DNA from: Comamonadaceae bacterium
GTDB taxonomy: Bacteria > Pseudomonadota > Gammaproteobacteria > Burkholderiales > Burkholderiaceae_C
NCBI GenBank assembly: GCA_027483665.1
Contig: JAIXUC010000001.1
Location: 1 to 64,000, forward strand
Direction of reading: 5' to 3'
Length of the DNA: 64,000 nucleotides
Every line of letters starts with the position of its first letter. Within the stretch, counting starts at the first letter, position 1. This document shows positions 7,325 to 17,200 of this stretch, piece after piece. Position numbers and translations under genes: made by a program. The notes beneath the pieces were generated by a model. That model saw only the letters and a program-made list of their open reading frames with translations, did not search any database and was not told the origin of the DNA.

Positions 7325-8673
7325 CAAGTCGCCTCTTGTCTGCGCCGCAGCCAAACCAGCAGCTCTTCTTCAGGCATAGGCGCTGCGATGGCAAAGCCCT
7401 GCACCTGGTCCACCCCTGAAGCCCACAGCAGCTCCAGCTGCTGCTGCGTTTCTGCGCCCTCTGCGGTGACGGTCATGCCCAAAGCTTGGCCCAGTCGCGT
7501 CATGGCCCCCACCACAGCCAAGGCGCGTTGGTCCTCGGGCAAGGCGCTGACGAAAGCGCGGTCGAGTTTGAGCTTGGTCGCCGGAATGTCTTTCAGGTTG
7601 GCCAGGCAGGAATAGCCCGTGCCGAAGTCGTCAATGGCCAAGCCCACGCCCAGCTCGCGCGCTGCAGCCAGGCTGGACTGAACGCTGGGCGAGATGTCCA
7701 TGAAGAGCGACTCGGTCAGCTCCAGCTCCAGCGCCCGCGCGTCCACACGGGTGCATAGCAGGGCGGCGTTCAGGGCGACCGAGAACTGGTCGTCGAGCAA
7801 CTGGGTGCGCGAGACGTTGACCGCCACCTTCACGGGCATGTCAGCCTCGCGCATGCGCCGCGCAAAAGCGCAGCCACGCATCAGGGTCCACTCGCCCAGG
7901 CGCACGATCAGCCCCGTCTTTTCGGCCACCGCAATGAAGCGACCGGGGCCTGGAGCCGCCGGGTTCGAGCAGCGCATGAGGGCCTCGACCACGCGCACTT
8001 GGCCATCGGCGTCGACGATGGGCTGGTAATGCAGCGTCAGGCCACCGTCGGCCAGCGCCTCGTGCAGCATCTGCTCGATCACCAACTCTTCGCGCTGCAA
8101 CTGCGCGTCTGGCCAGCTGCCACTGCCCAGACCTTCGACCACCACACGGTTGCCGCCGGCGCGCTTGGACGCGGTCTTGGCCAAGTCGGCTCGCTGCAAC
8201 AGCTCGATGCCGCTGTCGCCTGCTTGCTGCAAGGCGATACCGATTCCCGCCGTGGGGCGCAACACCATGTCGGCGAGCTCCAGCACCTGCCCTATGGCCT
8301 GCGCCAGTTCAGCGGCCAGCGCCTCGGCCTGCAAAGCGCGCACGCCGGGTGCGAGGCAGACAAACTCATCTGCACCCATGCGCCCGAGTTCGCCTCGACC
8401 GCCCAAACGTTCGCGCAGGCGTTGCGCCAAAGTGGCAATGACGCCATCGCCAATCTCGTGGCCCAAGGAGTCGTTGATTTGTTTGAAGCGGTCGATGTCG
8501 ATCCACAACACGGCCAACGGCCCCAGGCGGCCGCCGGTAGGGTCTCGCGGCGGGGGCGGACGTTCGGGGTTGTCTGGGGTGCAGCGGCGCGCCAGCTCTT
8601 CGGCCATGAGCAGCGTGCTGCTGCGGTCCAACAAGCCGGTAACGGGGTCCAGGTGGTAGAGCGTGTCGATCAT
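7324..8673 (-). CDS. GGDEF-EAL protein, cyclase motif degenerate
   Basis: A 449-residue cytoplasmic protein. The N-terminal GGDEF domain (about 1-190) has DPVTGLLDR but its signature reads RMGADEF, with Ala for the second Gly, so cyclase activity is doubtful. The EAL domain (about 205-445) keeps [19 protein letters not shown] and KLDRAF, the residues needed for c-di-GMP hydrolysis. The likely role is a phosphodiesterase, perhaps with the GGDEF domain as a GTP-binding regulator. It lies 32 bases after the REC-GGEEF gene and overlaps the HDOD gene by ATGA. Confidence 0.9.
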   Translation of the reverse strand: MIDTLYHLDPVTGLLDRSSTLLMAEELARRCTPDNPERPPPPRDPTGGRLGPLAVLWIDIDRFKQINDSLGHEIGDGVIATLAQRLRERLGGRGELGRMGADEFVCLAPGVRALQAEALAAELAQAIGQVLELADMVLRPTAGIGIALQQAGDSGIELLQRADLAKTASKRAGGNRVVVEGLGSGSWPDAQLQREELVIEQMLHEALADGGLTLHYQPIVDADGQVRVVEALMRCSNPAAPGPGRFIAVAEKTGLIVRLGEWTLMRGCAFARRMREADMPVKVAVNVSRTQLLDDQFSVALNAALLCTRVDARALELELTESLFMDISPSVQSSLAAARELGVGLAIDDFGTGYSCLANLKDIPATKLKLDRAFVSALPEDQRALAVVGAMTRLGQALGMTVTAEGAETQQQLELLWASGVDQVQGFAIAAPMPEEELLVWLRRRQEAT

Positions 8674-8705
8674 GGAGAAGATAAACCCATCAGGTCACTG
8701 GAACT

Positions 8706-9677
8706 TCAGGACGGGCCCAGCGTGTGGACTGCCAGCACCACGCGGCCTCGGCCTTGGCGCTTGGCTTCATACAGCTGTTGGTCTGCCAAAGCCAGCAAGG
8801 CCGAGGGCTCCACTTCGGCGGATGAGCCAGACCCGCCTGCGTACACGGCCACGCCGATGCTGACGGTCAGCACAGGCCCGACACGCGAAGCTTCGTGCGC
8901 AATACCCAAGGCGCGGATGTATTGCTCCGTGCGCTCAGCCAGTGCCAAAGCGGCAGTCGCTTCGGTGTCCGGCAAGACGCAGGCGAACTCTTCTCCGCCA
9001 TAGCGCGCCACCACATCGCCCGCCCGGGCAAAACCGAACTGCAGCGCCTGCGCCACCTGGCGCAGCACGTCGTCGCCAGCCTGGTGACCATAGCGGTCGT
9101 TGTAACGCTTGAAGTCATCGACGTCGATCATCAGCAGTGACAGCGGCTGCCTCGACCGCGCAGCCCGCCTGCACTCGGCTTCGAGGCAGGCATCGAAATG
9201 ACGCCGGTTGTAGACCCCCGTCAGACCGTCGCGCTGCGCCAACTGACGCAACAGGTCAGCCTGAAACTTCAGCATCAGGTGGGTTCGCACCCGGGCGCGC
9301 ACGATCTGCGGGTTGATGGGCTTGGCAATGAAATCGACTGCGCCCACCTCCAGCCCCCGGGTTTCTTCTGCAGGGTCGCTGTGGCCGGTGACAAAGATGA
9401 CGGGGATGTGCCGCGTGGCCTCGTCGGCCTTCAAGCGCCGACACACTTCCAGGCCATCGATGTCGGGCATCACCACGTCGAGCAGCAACAAATCGGGGGG
9501 ATTGGCAGCGCACATGGCCAGCGCCTGAGCCCCTGAAGTGGCCATGAAGACCTGGTGATCTGCAGCAAAAGCTTGGTAGATCACCTGAATGTTGACGGCC
9601 TGGTCGTCGACCACCAACAAACGCGGCTTGGCCGACTTTTCGCCCAACAGGAGCAGCATGTCTTGCGGGTTATCCAT
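8706..9677 (-). CDS. Response regulator with diguanylate cyclase output (REC-GGEEF)
   Basis: A 323-residue protein. The REC domain (about 18-135) has VVDDQ, the phospho-acceptor Asp in LLLLDVVMPDIDG, and KPI. The GGDEF domain (about 150-310) has LTGVYNRR, an intact RYGGEEF and the RxxD inhibitory site RAGD five residues before it. This predicts phosphorylation-controlled c-di-GMP synthesis with product inhibition. The gene starts 11 bases after the hybrid kinase stop, so that kinase, with its HPt domain, is the obvious phosphodonor. Confidence 0.93.
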   Translation of the reverse strand: MDNPQDMLLLLGEKSAKPRLLVVDDQAVNIQVIYQAFAADHQVFMATSGAQALAMCAANPPDLLLLDVVMPDIDGLEVCRRLKADEATRHIPVIFVTGHSDPAEETRGLEVGAVDFIAKPINPQIVRARVRTHLMLKFQADLLRQLAQRDGLTGVYNRRHFDACLEAECRRAARSRQPLSLLMIDVDDFKRYNDRYGHQAGDDVLRQVAQALQFGFARAGDVVARYGGEEFACVLPDTEATAALALAERTEQYIRALGIAHEASRVGPVLTVSIGVAVYAGGSGSSAEVEPSALLALADQQLYEAKRQGRGRVVLAVHTLGPS

Positions 9678-9688
9678 GGGCGGTCGGC

Positions 9689-12600
9689 TCAGTCAAGGGA
9701 AGTTGCAGATGATTCGGCCCAGCTCTTTTTCAACTCGGCGCACAGCAGGCTGGCACCCGCGAAATCCAGGCCCAAAACCTTCTCGACGACCGACGCCCAA
9801 ACAGCGGGGGTTTGTTCAAAACTGGACTCTACCTGCTGCCCCAGAGCTTCGCAGGCCGCCAAGGCTGCCATGTCCCCAGCCCGCAGCTGTTCTTCCAGAA
9901 ACAGCAAAGCGCGCAAACAGGCGGCCAACCCTTGCGGGTTGTGCAAGCTGGCAGCCTGCAATGTCGTCGCCTTCGGCTGCTCCTGCACAGCCGCATTGGC
10001 CTGGCCCGGCGCCCGCTCCAGACCCAAAACTTGCAAGGCTTGCGCAATGCTGTCTTGGCCCGCGCTGACCGCTCGCTTCAAAGCAGTTGCCTGAGCGGCC
10101 AAAAAAGTGGCATCCAAAGGGTCTGACAGCGCCTGGACAGTTTTCACTTCCTGTTCAAAGGCAGCGAGCTGCCGCGCCAACTCGGTCAATCCAAGGGTGC
10201 CCGCCACGCCTTTGACGCTGTGCAACTCGCGCGCCCACAGCCCCGCGGTTGCGCCCGGAACCGACAAGGTGTGCACCAAGCCCGAGAGTTGCTCGTCGAA
10301 GGCGCGGGCTGTCCGGGCATAAAGAGCGGTCTGCCCGCCCAGGCGCTGCAGCGCCTGGGCCAGCGCGGGCGGCACGGGGCTGGCACCGGCTTCCCCCCAC
10401 AGCTCCACGGTGCCCGACGTCTCCGCTGGTGCTGGCGCTTCGTACCCGGTGAGCCGCAGCAAGGTTTTCACCAAGGCGACCAACTCGAACGGCTTGCCCA
10501 CGTGGTCATTCATGCCGGCAGCCAGACAGGCCTCGCGGTCACTGGCCATGGCGTTGGCAGTCATGGCCACGATGGGCAGGCCCTGCGCGCCGGGCAAGCG
10601 CCGGATTTCTGCAGTGGCGCCAAAGCCGTCGAGCACCGGCATTTGCAAATCCATCAGCACCACGTCGTAGAGCGCTGGTGGATCGGCTTCCAAAGAAGCC
10701 TGCACCGCATCCACACCCTCGCGCCCATTGCTGGCGATGTTGACCTTGGCCCCAGACGCCGTCAGCAGCTCTTCGGCCACCTGTTGGTTGATGGGGTTGT
10801 CCTCGACCAGCAAGATGCGCATGCCCTCCAGCGTGCGGCGAATGCCCTGGTCCACCGAGCGGCGGGCCGGGTGTGCGCCGCGGCGCTCGCTGCTACGCGC
10901 TTGCGTCACGACCTCCCAGACTTGGGTGGGCGTCACGGGTTTGACCAAAAACCCCCGCATGCGCGCTTGTTCAATCTCACTGCGCTGCGCCAACATGTCT
11001 TGTCCGTGGCCGGTCACCATCACCATCGTGGGCGGTGGCACACCCAGTTCGAGCGCCGCCTCGACCAAACCCGCGCTGGTGGCCCAGCCGTCCATATCGG
11101 GCATTTGCCAGTCCAGCACCACCACGGCAAAGGGCTGCTGGGCACTGTGTGCTGCGCGCCATAGCGCCAGGGCTTCACGCCCGCTGGATGCGGTCTGCGT
11201 AGCCCAGCCCAGCGTTTGCAAAGCATCGGCCAGCAACTGCAAGGCCAGGGGGTGGTCGTCCACCACCAGCACCTTCAAGCTGTCTGAGGCCCTGCGCCGC
11301 TGCGGTCGGGGTACGGGCCGTGCTTCCGACTGCACGGTCTGCGCCACAGGCAGGCGCAGCTCGAAAGAGAAACAGCTTCCCAGCCCAGGTGTGCTGCTGA
11401 CTTGCAGCTCGCCACCCATCAAAGCCACCAGGCGTTGGCTGATGGCCAGCCCCAGGCCAGTGCCACCGAAGCGCCGCGTGGTGGAGGCCTCGGCTTGAGA
11501 AAAGCCAGCAAAGATGCGCTGCTGGTGCTCCGGCGCAATGCCAATGCCAGAGTCGCGCACCGAGACGCGCATCAAGACCTCCTCCTCTTCGCGCGCCAGC
11601 AGCTGGAACTGCAGCAGCACTTCGCCACGCTCTGTGAACTTGATGGCGTTGCTGCCCAGGTTGATCAGCACCTGCTGCAAGCGCATGTCGTCGCCCACCA
11701 GCGAAGCGGGCAAAGCCGGGTCGACGTCGTAGAGCAGCTCCAGCGGTTTGGCCGCCGCACTGGCCGACAGCACCACGGCCAGATCGCGCAGCAAGGCATC
11801 GAGCCGGAAGGCGCGCGGGTCCAGCGCCATCTTGCCCGCTTCGACTTTGGAGAAGTCGAGGATGTCGTTGATCAGCCCCAGCAGCGAGCGCGCTGCGCCC
11901 TGGGCCTTGCTGCTGTAGTCGAGCTGGCGCGGCGACAAGGGCGTGCTTTGCAGCAGGGCCAACATGCCCAGAATGGCGTTCATGGGCGTGCGAATTTCGT
12001 GGCTCATGTTGGCCAAGAACTGGCTCTTGCTGCGCGACGCGGCTTGCGCCTGCTCCACCGCTTGTACGTAGGCCGTCACGTCCAAGCGAAAGCCCACGGT
12101 GTAGCCGTCGTGGGTGCGGCACTCGACCACGCGTACCAAGGTGTTGTCGCCCACGTGCTGAACGAAATCGGTCCGGGCTTGCCGGTGCCGTGCCATGCGT
12201 TCGGCCACGTAGGCTTCGGCGTCTGAATTTTCCGAGCCCAAAAAGCCGCGCTGCAAGCCAGCGCGCACCAGGTCTTCAAAGGCCACACCCTCTTCAATGA
12301 GGTCGGCCACGCCAGCGTAGACCTTGCGGTACTGCTCGTTGCACAAGACCAGCCGGTCTTCGGCGTCGAAGATCACAAACGCTTCGCCGAGGGATTCAAT
12401 GGCGCCCAGCAAAATCCGATGTCGCTCGGCTGCCGCGTGCTGCGCGGCGTGTTGGGTGGTGATGTCGGTGAGATAGCCATGCCAAAGCACATGGCCCTCC
12501 TCGGTGATGTCTGGAATGGCCCGCCCACCTACCCATATTTCGCCGCGCTCGGGGTGCAGCACCCGAAATTCGCTCTCCCATACCGAGAAGTTCTGCGTCG

Positions 12601-13207
12601 ACTCAGCGAGGGATACCGACACCGCAGCGAGGTCGTCGGGGTGAATGGCCTGAAACACCAGTTCGCCACTGCGCCGCACCTGCATGGGCAGCACACCAAA
12701 CAGGTCGACCATGCCATCGCTGCTGTAGGGAAAGCATGCGCTGCCGTCCGAGCGCAGCAAGTACTGGTAGATCATGCCGGGCAGCATTTCGCTGGCCTTC
12801 TTGATCTTCAACAGGTCTTCTTCGATGCGGCGCTTCTGCGGCACCGGCATGACGGCCGCGCGAATAGGGGCTTGTTGGCGCGCAGGCGCGTCGCTAGCGC
12901 TTTCAGGGCAACTCAGGTTCACGACAGCCGGCACGCTTTGACCAGAAGCCGTCAAAAATGACAGCGCCACTTCGTCGGCCCTGCCATACAAGTGCAGTCG
13001 GGTTAATCCCTGCAAATGCAGCATGAGCCTGTCGCCAGCAGGGAGCAGTTGGTCGAAGCACAGACCCAGCAGGGCCTCACGCGGCCTGCCGACAATTCGG
13101 CAGAACTCCTCATTGACGTGCAGCAACACGAGGTCTGCGGAAAGCAGACAAGCCCCGCAGGGCCATGCGTCCAAATCCAGCGGGGCGGTCGTCTGCTGGG
13201 TGCTCAT
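9689..13207 (-). CDS. PAS-containing hybrid histidine kinase with two receivers and HPt
   Basis: A 1172-residue protein with no signal peptide or membrane segment. In order: an N-terminal PAS (about 12-110), a PAS ending in a PAC-like segment (about 140-255), a PAS (about 260-385), HisKA with the phospho-His at residue 403 in [11 protein letters not shown], an HATPase domain, two receivers ([10 protein letters not shown] and [12 protein letters not shown]) and a C-terminal HPt ([12 protein letters not shown]). The ATG at 13207 overlaps the RsbQ-type hydrolase stop (ATGA); the in-frame start at 13336 lies inside that gene. The arrangement suggests that the hydrolase signals to the first PAS domain and that phosphate passes by the HPt to the next gene's REC domain. 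Confidence 0.92.
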   Translation of the reverse strand: MSTQQTTAPLDLDAWPCGACLLSADLVLLHVNEEFCRIVGRPREALLGLCFDQLLPAGDRLMLHLQGLTRLHLYGRADEVALSFLTASGQSVPAVVNLSCPESASDAPARQQAPIRAAVMPVPQKRRIEEDLLKIKKASEMLPGMIYQYLLRSDGSACFPYSSDGMVDLFGVLPMQVRRSGELVFQAIHPDDLAAVSVSLAESTQNFSVWESEFRVLHPERGEIWVGGRAIPDITEEGHVLWHGYLTDITTQHAAQHAAAERHRILLGAIESLGEAFVIFDAEDRLVLCNEQYRKVYAGVADLIEEGVAFEDLVRAGLQRGFLGSENSDAEAYVAERMARHRQARTDFVQHVGDNTLVRVVECRTHDGYTVGFRLDVTAYVQAVEQAQAASRSKSQFLANMSHEIRTPMNAILGMLALLQSTPLSPRQLDYSSKAQGAARSLLGLINDILDFSKVEAGKMALDPRAFRLDALLRDLAVVLSASAAAKPLELLYDVDPALPASLVGDDMRLQQVLINLGSNAIKFTERGEVLLQFQLLAREEEEVLMRVSVRDSGIGIAPEHQQRIFAGFSQAEASTTRRFGGTGLGLAISQRLVALMGGELQVSSTPGLGSCFSFELRLPVAQTVQSEARPVPRPQRRRASDSLKVLVVDDHPLALQLLADALQTLGWATQTASSGREALALWRAAHSAQQPFAVVVLDWQMPDMDGWATSAGLVEAALELGVPPPTMVMVTGHGQDMLAQRSEIEQARMRGFLVKPVTPTQVWEVVTQARSSERRGAHPARRSVDQGIRRTLEGMRILLVEDNPINQQVAEELLTASGAKVNIASNGREGVDAVQASLEADPPALYDVVLMDLQMPVLDGFGATAEIRRLPGAQGLPIVAMTANAMASDREACLAAGMNDHVGKPFELVALVKTLLRLTGYEAPAPAETSGTVELWGEAGASPVPPALAQALQRLGGQTALYARTARAFDEQLSGLVHTLSVPGATAGLWARELHSVKGVAGTLGLTELARQLAAFEQEVKTVQALSDPLDATFLAAQATALKRAVSAGQDSIAQALQVLGLERAPGQANAAVQEQPKATTLQAASLHNPQGLAACLRALLFLEEQLRAGDMAALAACEALGQQVESSFEQTPAVWASVVEKVLGLDFAGASLLCAELKKSWAESSATSLD

Positions 13208-14058
13208 GCGGTGCGCGCTGGGTCCTTCGGTTGCGGTGGGTTGGCCAAGAACCGGCGCATCGCGTCGGCCGTCAGATCGGCGTGGCTGATGTGGGGGCAG
13301 TGGCCGCGTGCCGCCAGCGTTTCCAGCTGAGCGCATGGCAGGTGCTCAGCCATGTAGCGCCCCACTGAGAGGGGCGCCACCACGTCGTGTTCGCATTGCA
13401 AAACCAGCGTGGGCTGCAAGAGCCGGCGCAAATCGGCTCGGTTGTCGCTGAAAAAAGTGACTTCTGCAAAGCGGCGGGCGATGGAAGGGTCCATCGCACA
13501 AAAACTGTCGTGCAACTCTTTTCGCAGGGCGCCGTCAGCCTCTTCTTGGCTGACGGCCCCAGCCAGGTGGTTGGCCCAAGCCGTATCCGGACCGGCAATC
13601 ATGTCCAGCAGAGCGCGCACATCGGCGGCCTGGAAGCCGCCTTGGTAGAGCGGGGGGTCATCCAGGTAGCGCGGCGAGGGCGCCACCATGACCACCGATT
13701 CGACCTGCTGCGGGCGCTGAATGGCAGCCAACATCGCCACGACGCCACTGACCGAGTGGCCAACCAGCGTGACAGAGGACAAATCCAGGGCATCCACCAC
13801 GTCGAGCAAGTCCTGGGCATAGCCATTCAAGCTGGCGTAGCGCTGAGGGTCGTAGGCGGCCCAGTCCGAGCGGCCGCAGCCCACGTAGTCCAGTAGCACG
13901 ATGCGGTGCGTGGATTCGAATGCCGGCCACAACTTGCGCCACATCAGCTGGTCGCAACCGAAACCATGCGCCATCAGCAAAGTCGGGCCCTCGCTGCCCA
14001 ACACCTGTACGTTGTGGCGGCGGATCACCTCGTCTCGTTGCGACATCGATGCGGTCAC
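13204..14058 (-). CDS. rsbQ: RsbQ-type alpha/beta hydrolase
   Basis: A 284-residue alpha/beta hydrolase close to RsbQ in layout: [14 protein letters not shown], the nucleophile Ser102 in GHSVSG, an Asp in LQCEHDVV and a His in RGHCPH. In Bacillus RsbQ works with the PAS domain of the phosphatase RsbP in energy-stress sensing. RsbQ homologues next to PAS proteins with other outputs are known; plant strigolactone receptors share the fold. Here its stop overlaps the start of a PAS hybrid kinase. The GTG at 14058 is chosen because GGAG lies 7 bases upstream; an ATG at 14046 is the alternative. The ligand or substrate is unknown. Confidence 0.88.
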   Translation of the reverse strand: MTASMSQRDEVIRRHNVQVLGSEGPTLLMAHGFGCDQLMWRKLWPAFESTHRIVLLDYVGCGRSDWAAYDPQRYASLNGYAQDLLDVVDALDLSSVTLVGHSVSGVVAMLAAIQRPQQVESVVMVAPSPRYLDDPPLYQGGFQAADVRALLDMIAGPDTAWANHLAGAVSQEEADGALRKELHDSFCAMDPSIARRFAEVTFFSDNRADLRRLLQPTLVLQCEHDVVAPLSVGRYMAEHLPCAQLETLAARGHCPHISHADLTADAMRRFLANPPQPKDPARTA

Positions 14059-14134
14059 GGCGGCACTCCAGTTGGCACGGGTTGCGGTTTTCTTTGGAAC
14101 GGCTCATTATGATGTTCAGCACTGGGCAATTTGG

Positions 14135-14150
14135 CTCGCTTTAGAGCGAG
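14135..14150. promoter_or_regulatory. Dyad between the RsbQ operon and the phytochrome gene
   Basis: CTCGCT-TTAG-AGCGAG is a perfect six-base dyad in the 163-base divergent intergenic region (14059-14221). It could be an operator serving both directions or a hairpin in the phytochrome leader. I found no convincing sigma-70 or sigma-54 promoter here; a TGGCAC followed by TTGC has the wrong spacing for sigma-54. Confidence 0.35.
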
Positions 14151-14221
14151 TTGCTCGGGGAAGCAAGGAAGCAAAGACGCCCACCAAAAAAATCTCAAGG
14201 GTGTTAGCAAGCGCAAAAGCC

Positions 14222-17200
14222 ATGGCATTGATTTCACCTGAGGCACAGCAGGTCCAGCCGCGGTCATCCCTAGAGAAAGAGGCGACGTCTGGTTTCACTG
14301 CGCGAGACATACAGGCGTGTGCGCTCGAGCCTATCCACGTGCCGCAGGCTGTACAGGGCTGCGGTGCGTGTTTGGCTGTTCATGCAAGCACAGGCAGGGT
14401 CTGCCACGCATCCGCCAATTTGCGCCAAGTCTTGGGATTGGAGGCACAGCAGGCGCTGGGGCGACACATCACAGACCTATCGGACTGGACGCCCGCGCAG
14501 TGGCAGGACGTGGCGGGTCAGGTGCTTGACCACCGGGGCGTTTGGCTGCGTCCACCACCAGCATGGCAAAGCGTGCAGACACTGGAGGTGGTGGCGCACC
14601 GCAGCACAGATGAGCTGATCGTGCTTGATGTGCTGCCCGGCGTCTCGGAGGGCGGCGAAGCAGACGGCGCGCGCTTGCTCGATGACGTGACGCAGGCCAT
14701 CGACTTGCTGAGCAGCAGTGCCAGTGTCGAGCAGTTTTTGCACACTTGCGCGGGCTTTGTGCAGCGCGTCACAGGCTATGACCGGGTGGTGGTCTACCGC
14801 TTCGAGCCTGACTGGAGCGGGCAGGTCATGGCCGAGGCCACCGTGAAAGGGTTGTCGCCCCGCTTCGTCGGCTTGCACTTTCCGGCCTCTGATATTCCAG
14901 AACAGGCACGCGCGCTCTACACCCGAAACCTGCTGCGTGTGGTGGGCGACACCGACGCGCCAGTCAGCGCCATGCTGCAGCTGCCAGAGGCTGCGCCCCT
15001 CGATCAAAGCCACAGCTTGATTCGAGCGGTGTCTCCCATGCATTTGGCCTACATGCGCAACATGGGGGTGCGGGCGTCGCTCACCATCTCTTTGCTGCAC
15101 CACGGGCAGCTGTGGGGCATGGTGAGCTGCCACCACCAAAGCCCGAAGGTTCCGCCGCAAGAGTTACGCCGATCGGTGTTGGTGGCTTGCGGCTGGCTGG
15201 GCAAGGTGGCCGCGATGCGGCTTGACACCTTGTTGCAAGCGGACATGGCCTTGCGCCAAGCCGACATGGTCGTTGCACTGGCGCAGTTGGAGGCCCTAGC
15301 AGACGACGACACAGCCGATACGCGGCCTTCAATGACAGAAGTTTTGACGCAAGCCTGCGCGCTGTTTCGATGCGACGGCGTCGAGCTTTTTCAGGACGGC
15401 GCATGGTGGAGTTTGCACGGCACACCTGAGGTAGACGCCGCAAGCCGCCAACGCTTGCTCGAGCAAATGGGTTTGTCGCAGGCGCTGCAGCCTGATGGGT
15501 CGAACCCCCATGACAGCGCCACATCCGCTTTGCAGCTGCCGGCGCTGCAAAGCCGGGACGGTCTTGGAGCACTGCCACTCGGCGAAGAAGTGCCTTGGGC
15601 CGGCTTGCTGGCGCAGCGCCTGCCCACGGAGGCGGCCGGGCTGCTGGTGGTGTGGCGACGCGAACGCGTCTCTCAGGTGGCTTGGGCCGGAAACCCGCAC
15701 AAGGGCCCCGGGGTAGCCACAGGGCTGGGCAAGCCCAAAGCCGTGAACGCACAAACCGATGCACCTTTCGTGCTGGGGCCACGGCAGTCTTTTGACGCCT
15801 GGGTTGAAAAAGTTCGCGGGCAAAGTGCGCCCTGGACCGAGCCCGAACGTCAGCAAATGCAGACCTTGGCCCGGCTGGTGGTTCGCTTGACCCACCACAA
15901 CCGTTGGCGGGATGCACAAGCCCAACTGCGTGTGCTGGGCAGCAGCATGGACCACCTGACGGACATGGTGCTGGTGACCGAAGCAGAGCTCTTGAGCAGC
16001 CCCGGGCCACGCATCTTGTTTGCCAACCGCGCCATGCTGGAGCACACGGGCTATCAGCTGGAAGAGCTGCTCGGGCGGACCCCACGAATTTTTCAATGCG
16101 CCGACACCGACCGCAGCGAGTTGGACCGGATCAGGCGCGCGCTGGTCAACCGAGAGCCTTTTAAAGGCACGCTGCTGAACCAGACACGCGAGGGCAAGCG
16201 TTATTGGGTTGAACTGAACATCGATCCGGTCACCGACAAGCTCGGGGCGGTGGTGCAGTTCGTCAGTGTGCAGCGCGACGTCACTTTGGTGCGCCAGCTG
16301 GAAGAAGACCGCAGACGCGCCGAGGAACGCTTGCGGCTGGTGCTGCAAGGCGCCAACGATGCCGCTTGGGACTGCGACCTGGAGCGCGGCGAGTTCTACT
16401 ACTCCCCACGTTGGTGGCAATTGATGGGGCGCGTGCAAGACGAAGTGCCTGCCAGCGCCAGTCTGTGGCTTCAGTGGATACACCCCGAGGACACAGAGCA
16501 GGCGCAACAAACCATGCGCCAAGCGCTTGCGCGCGGACCCGACCAGTTCGAGATGGAGTTTCGGGTTCAACACCACGACGGTCATTACTTGCGCATGTTC
16601 TCGCGCGGCTTTATTCAGCGCGACCCCAGCGGGCGCGCGGTGCGTGTGTCGGGCGCCAATACCGACATCACCGAACGCGCAGCAGAGCAGGCAGCACTGC
16701 GCGCCAGCGAGGAAAAGTTTCGGCTGGTGGCAGAAAACACCTCCGACGGCATCGTCATCTACGACCTGGAGCAAGTGCACTACGCCTCGCCCGCTTTCGC
16801 GCGGCTCACGGGCCAAAGCGAGGCTTTCGAGAACAGCCAAAGCCTGGCCGAGGTGATGCAGCGCATTCACCCCGATGACCTGCCACTGGTGGAGCGCGTC
16901 GTGCGCGAAGGTATTGCACAGCAGGCTGCGCAGTTGATCTACGAGTTTCGGTTTCAGCATGCAGACGGCCACTATTTCTACCGTGAAGATTCAGTGCGTT
17001 TTGTCTACGGCTCGCGCGGCGGCTTGAAGCGGGCTTATGTGATCGCACGTGACGTGAGCGAAAGGCGCGCGGCACAACAGCAAATCGAACGTCTGGCCTT
17101 CTTCGACCCCCTGACTGAGCTGTGCAACCGCCGACTGCTGACCGACCGGCTGACGCAAGCCCTGCCCATGAGCGAGCGCAGCCAGCGCTACGGCGCGTTG

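Noticed and set aside
14070-14090. Sigma-54-like TGGCAC...TTGC before the RsbQ gene
   Set aside because: The spacing between the two elements is three bases, not the required five.
15329-16972. 547-codon ORF antisense to the phytochrome gene
   Set aside because: Shadow frame; the plus-strand protein has clear GAF, PHY and PAS motifs over the same bases.
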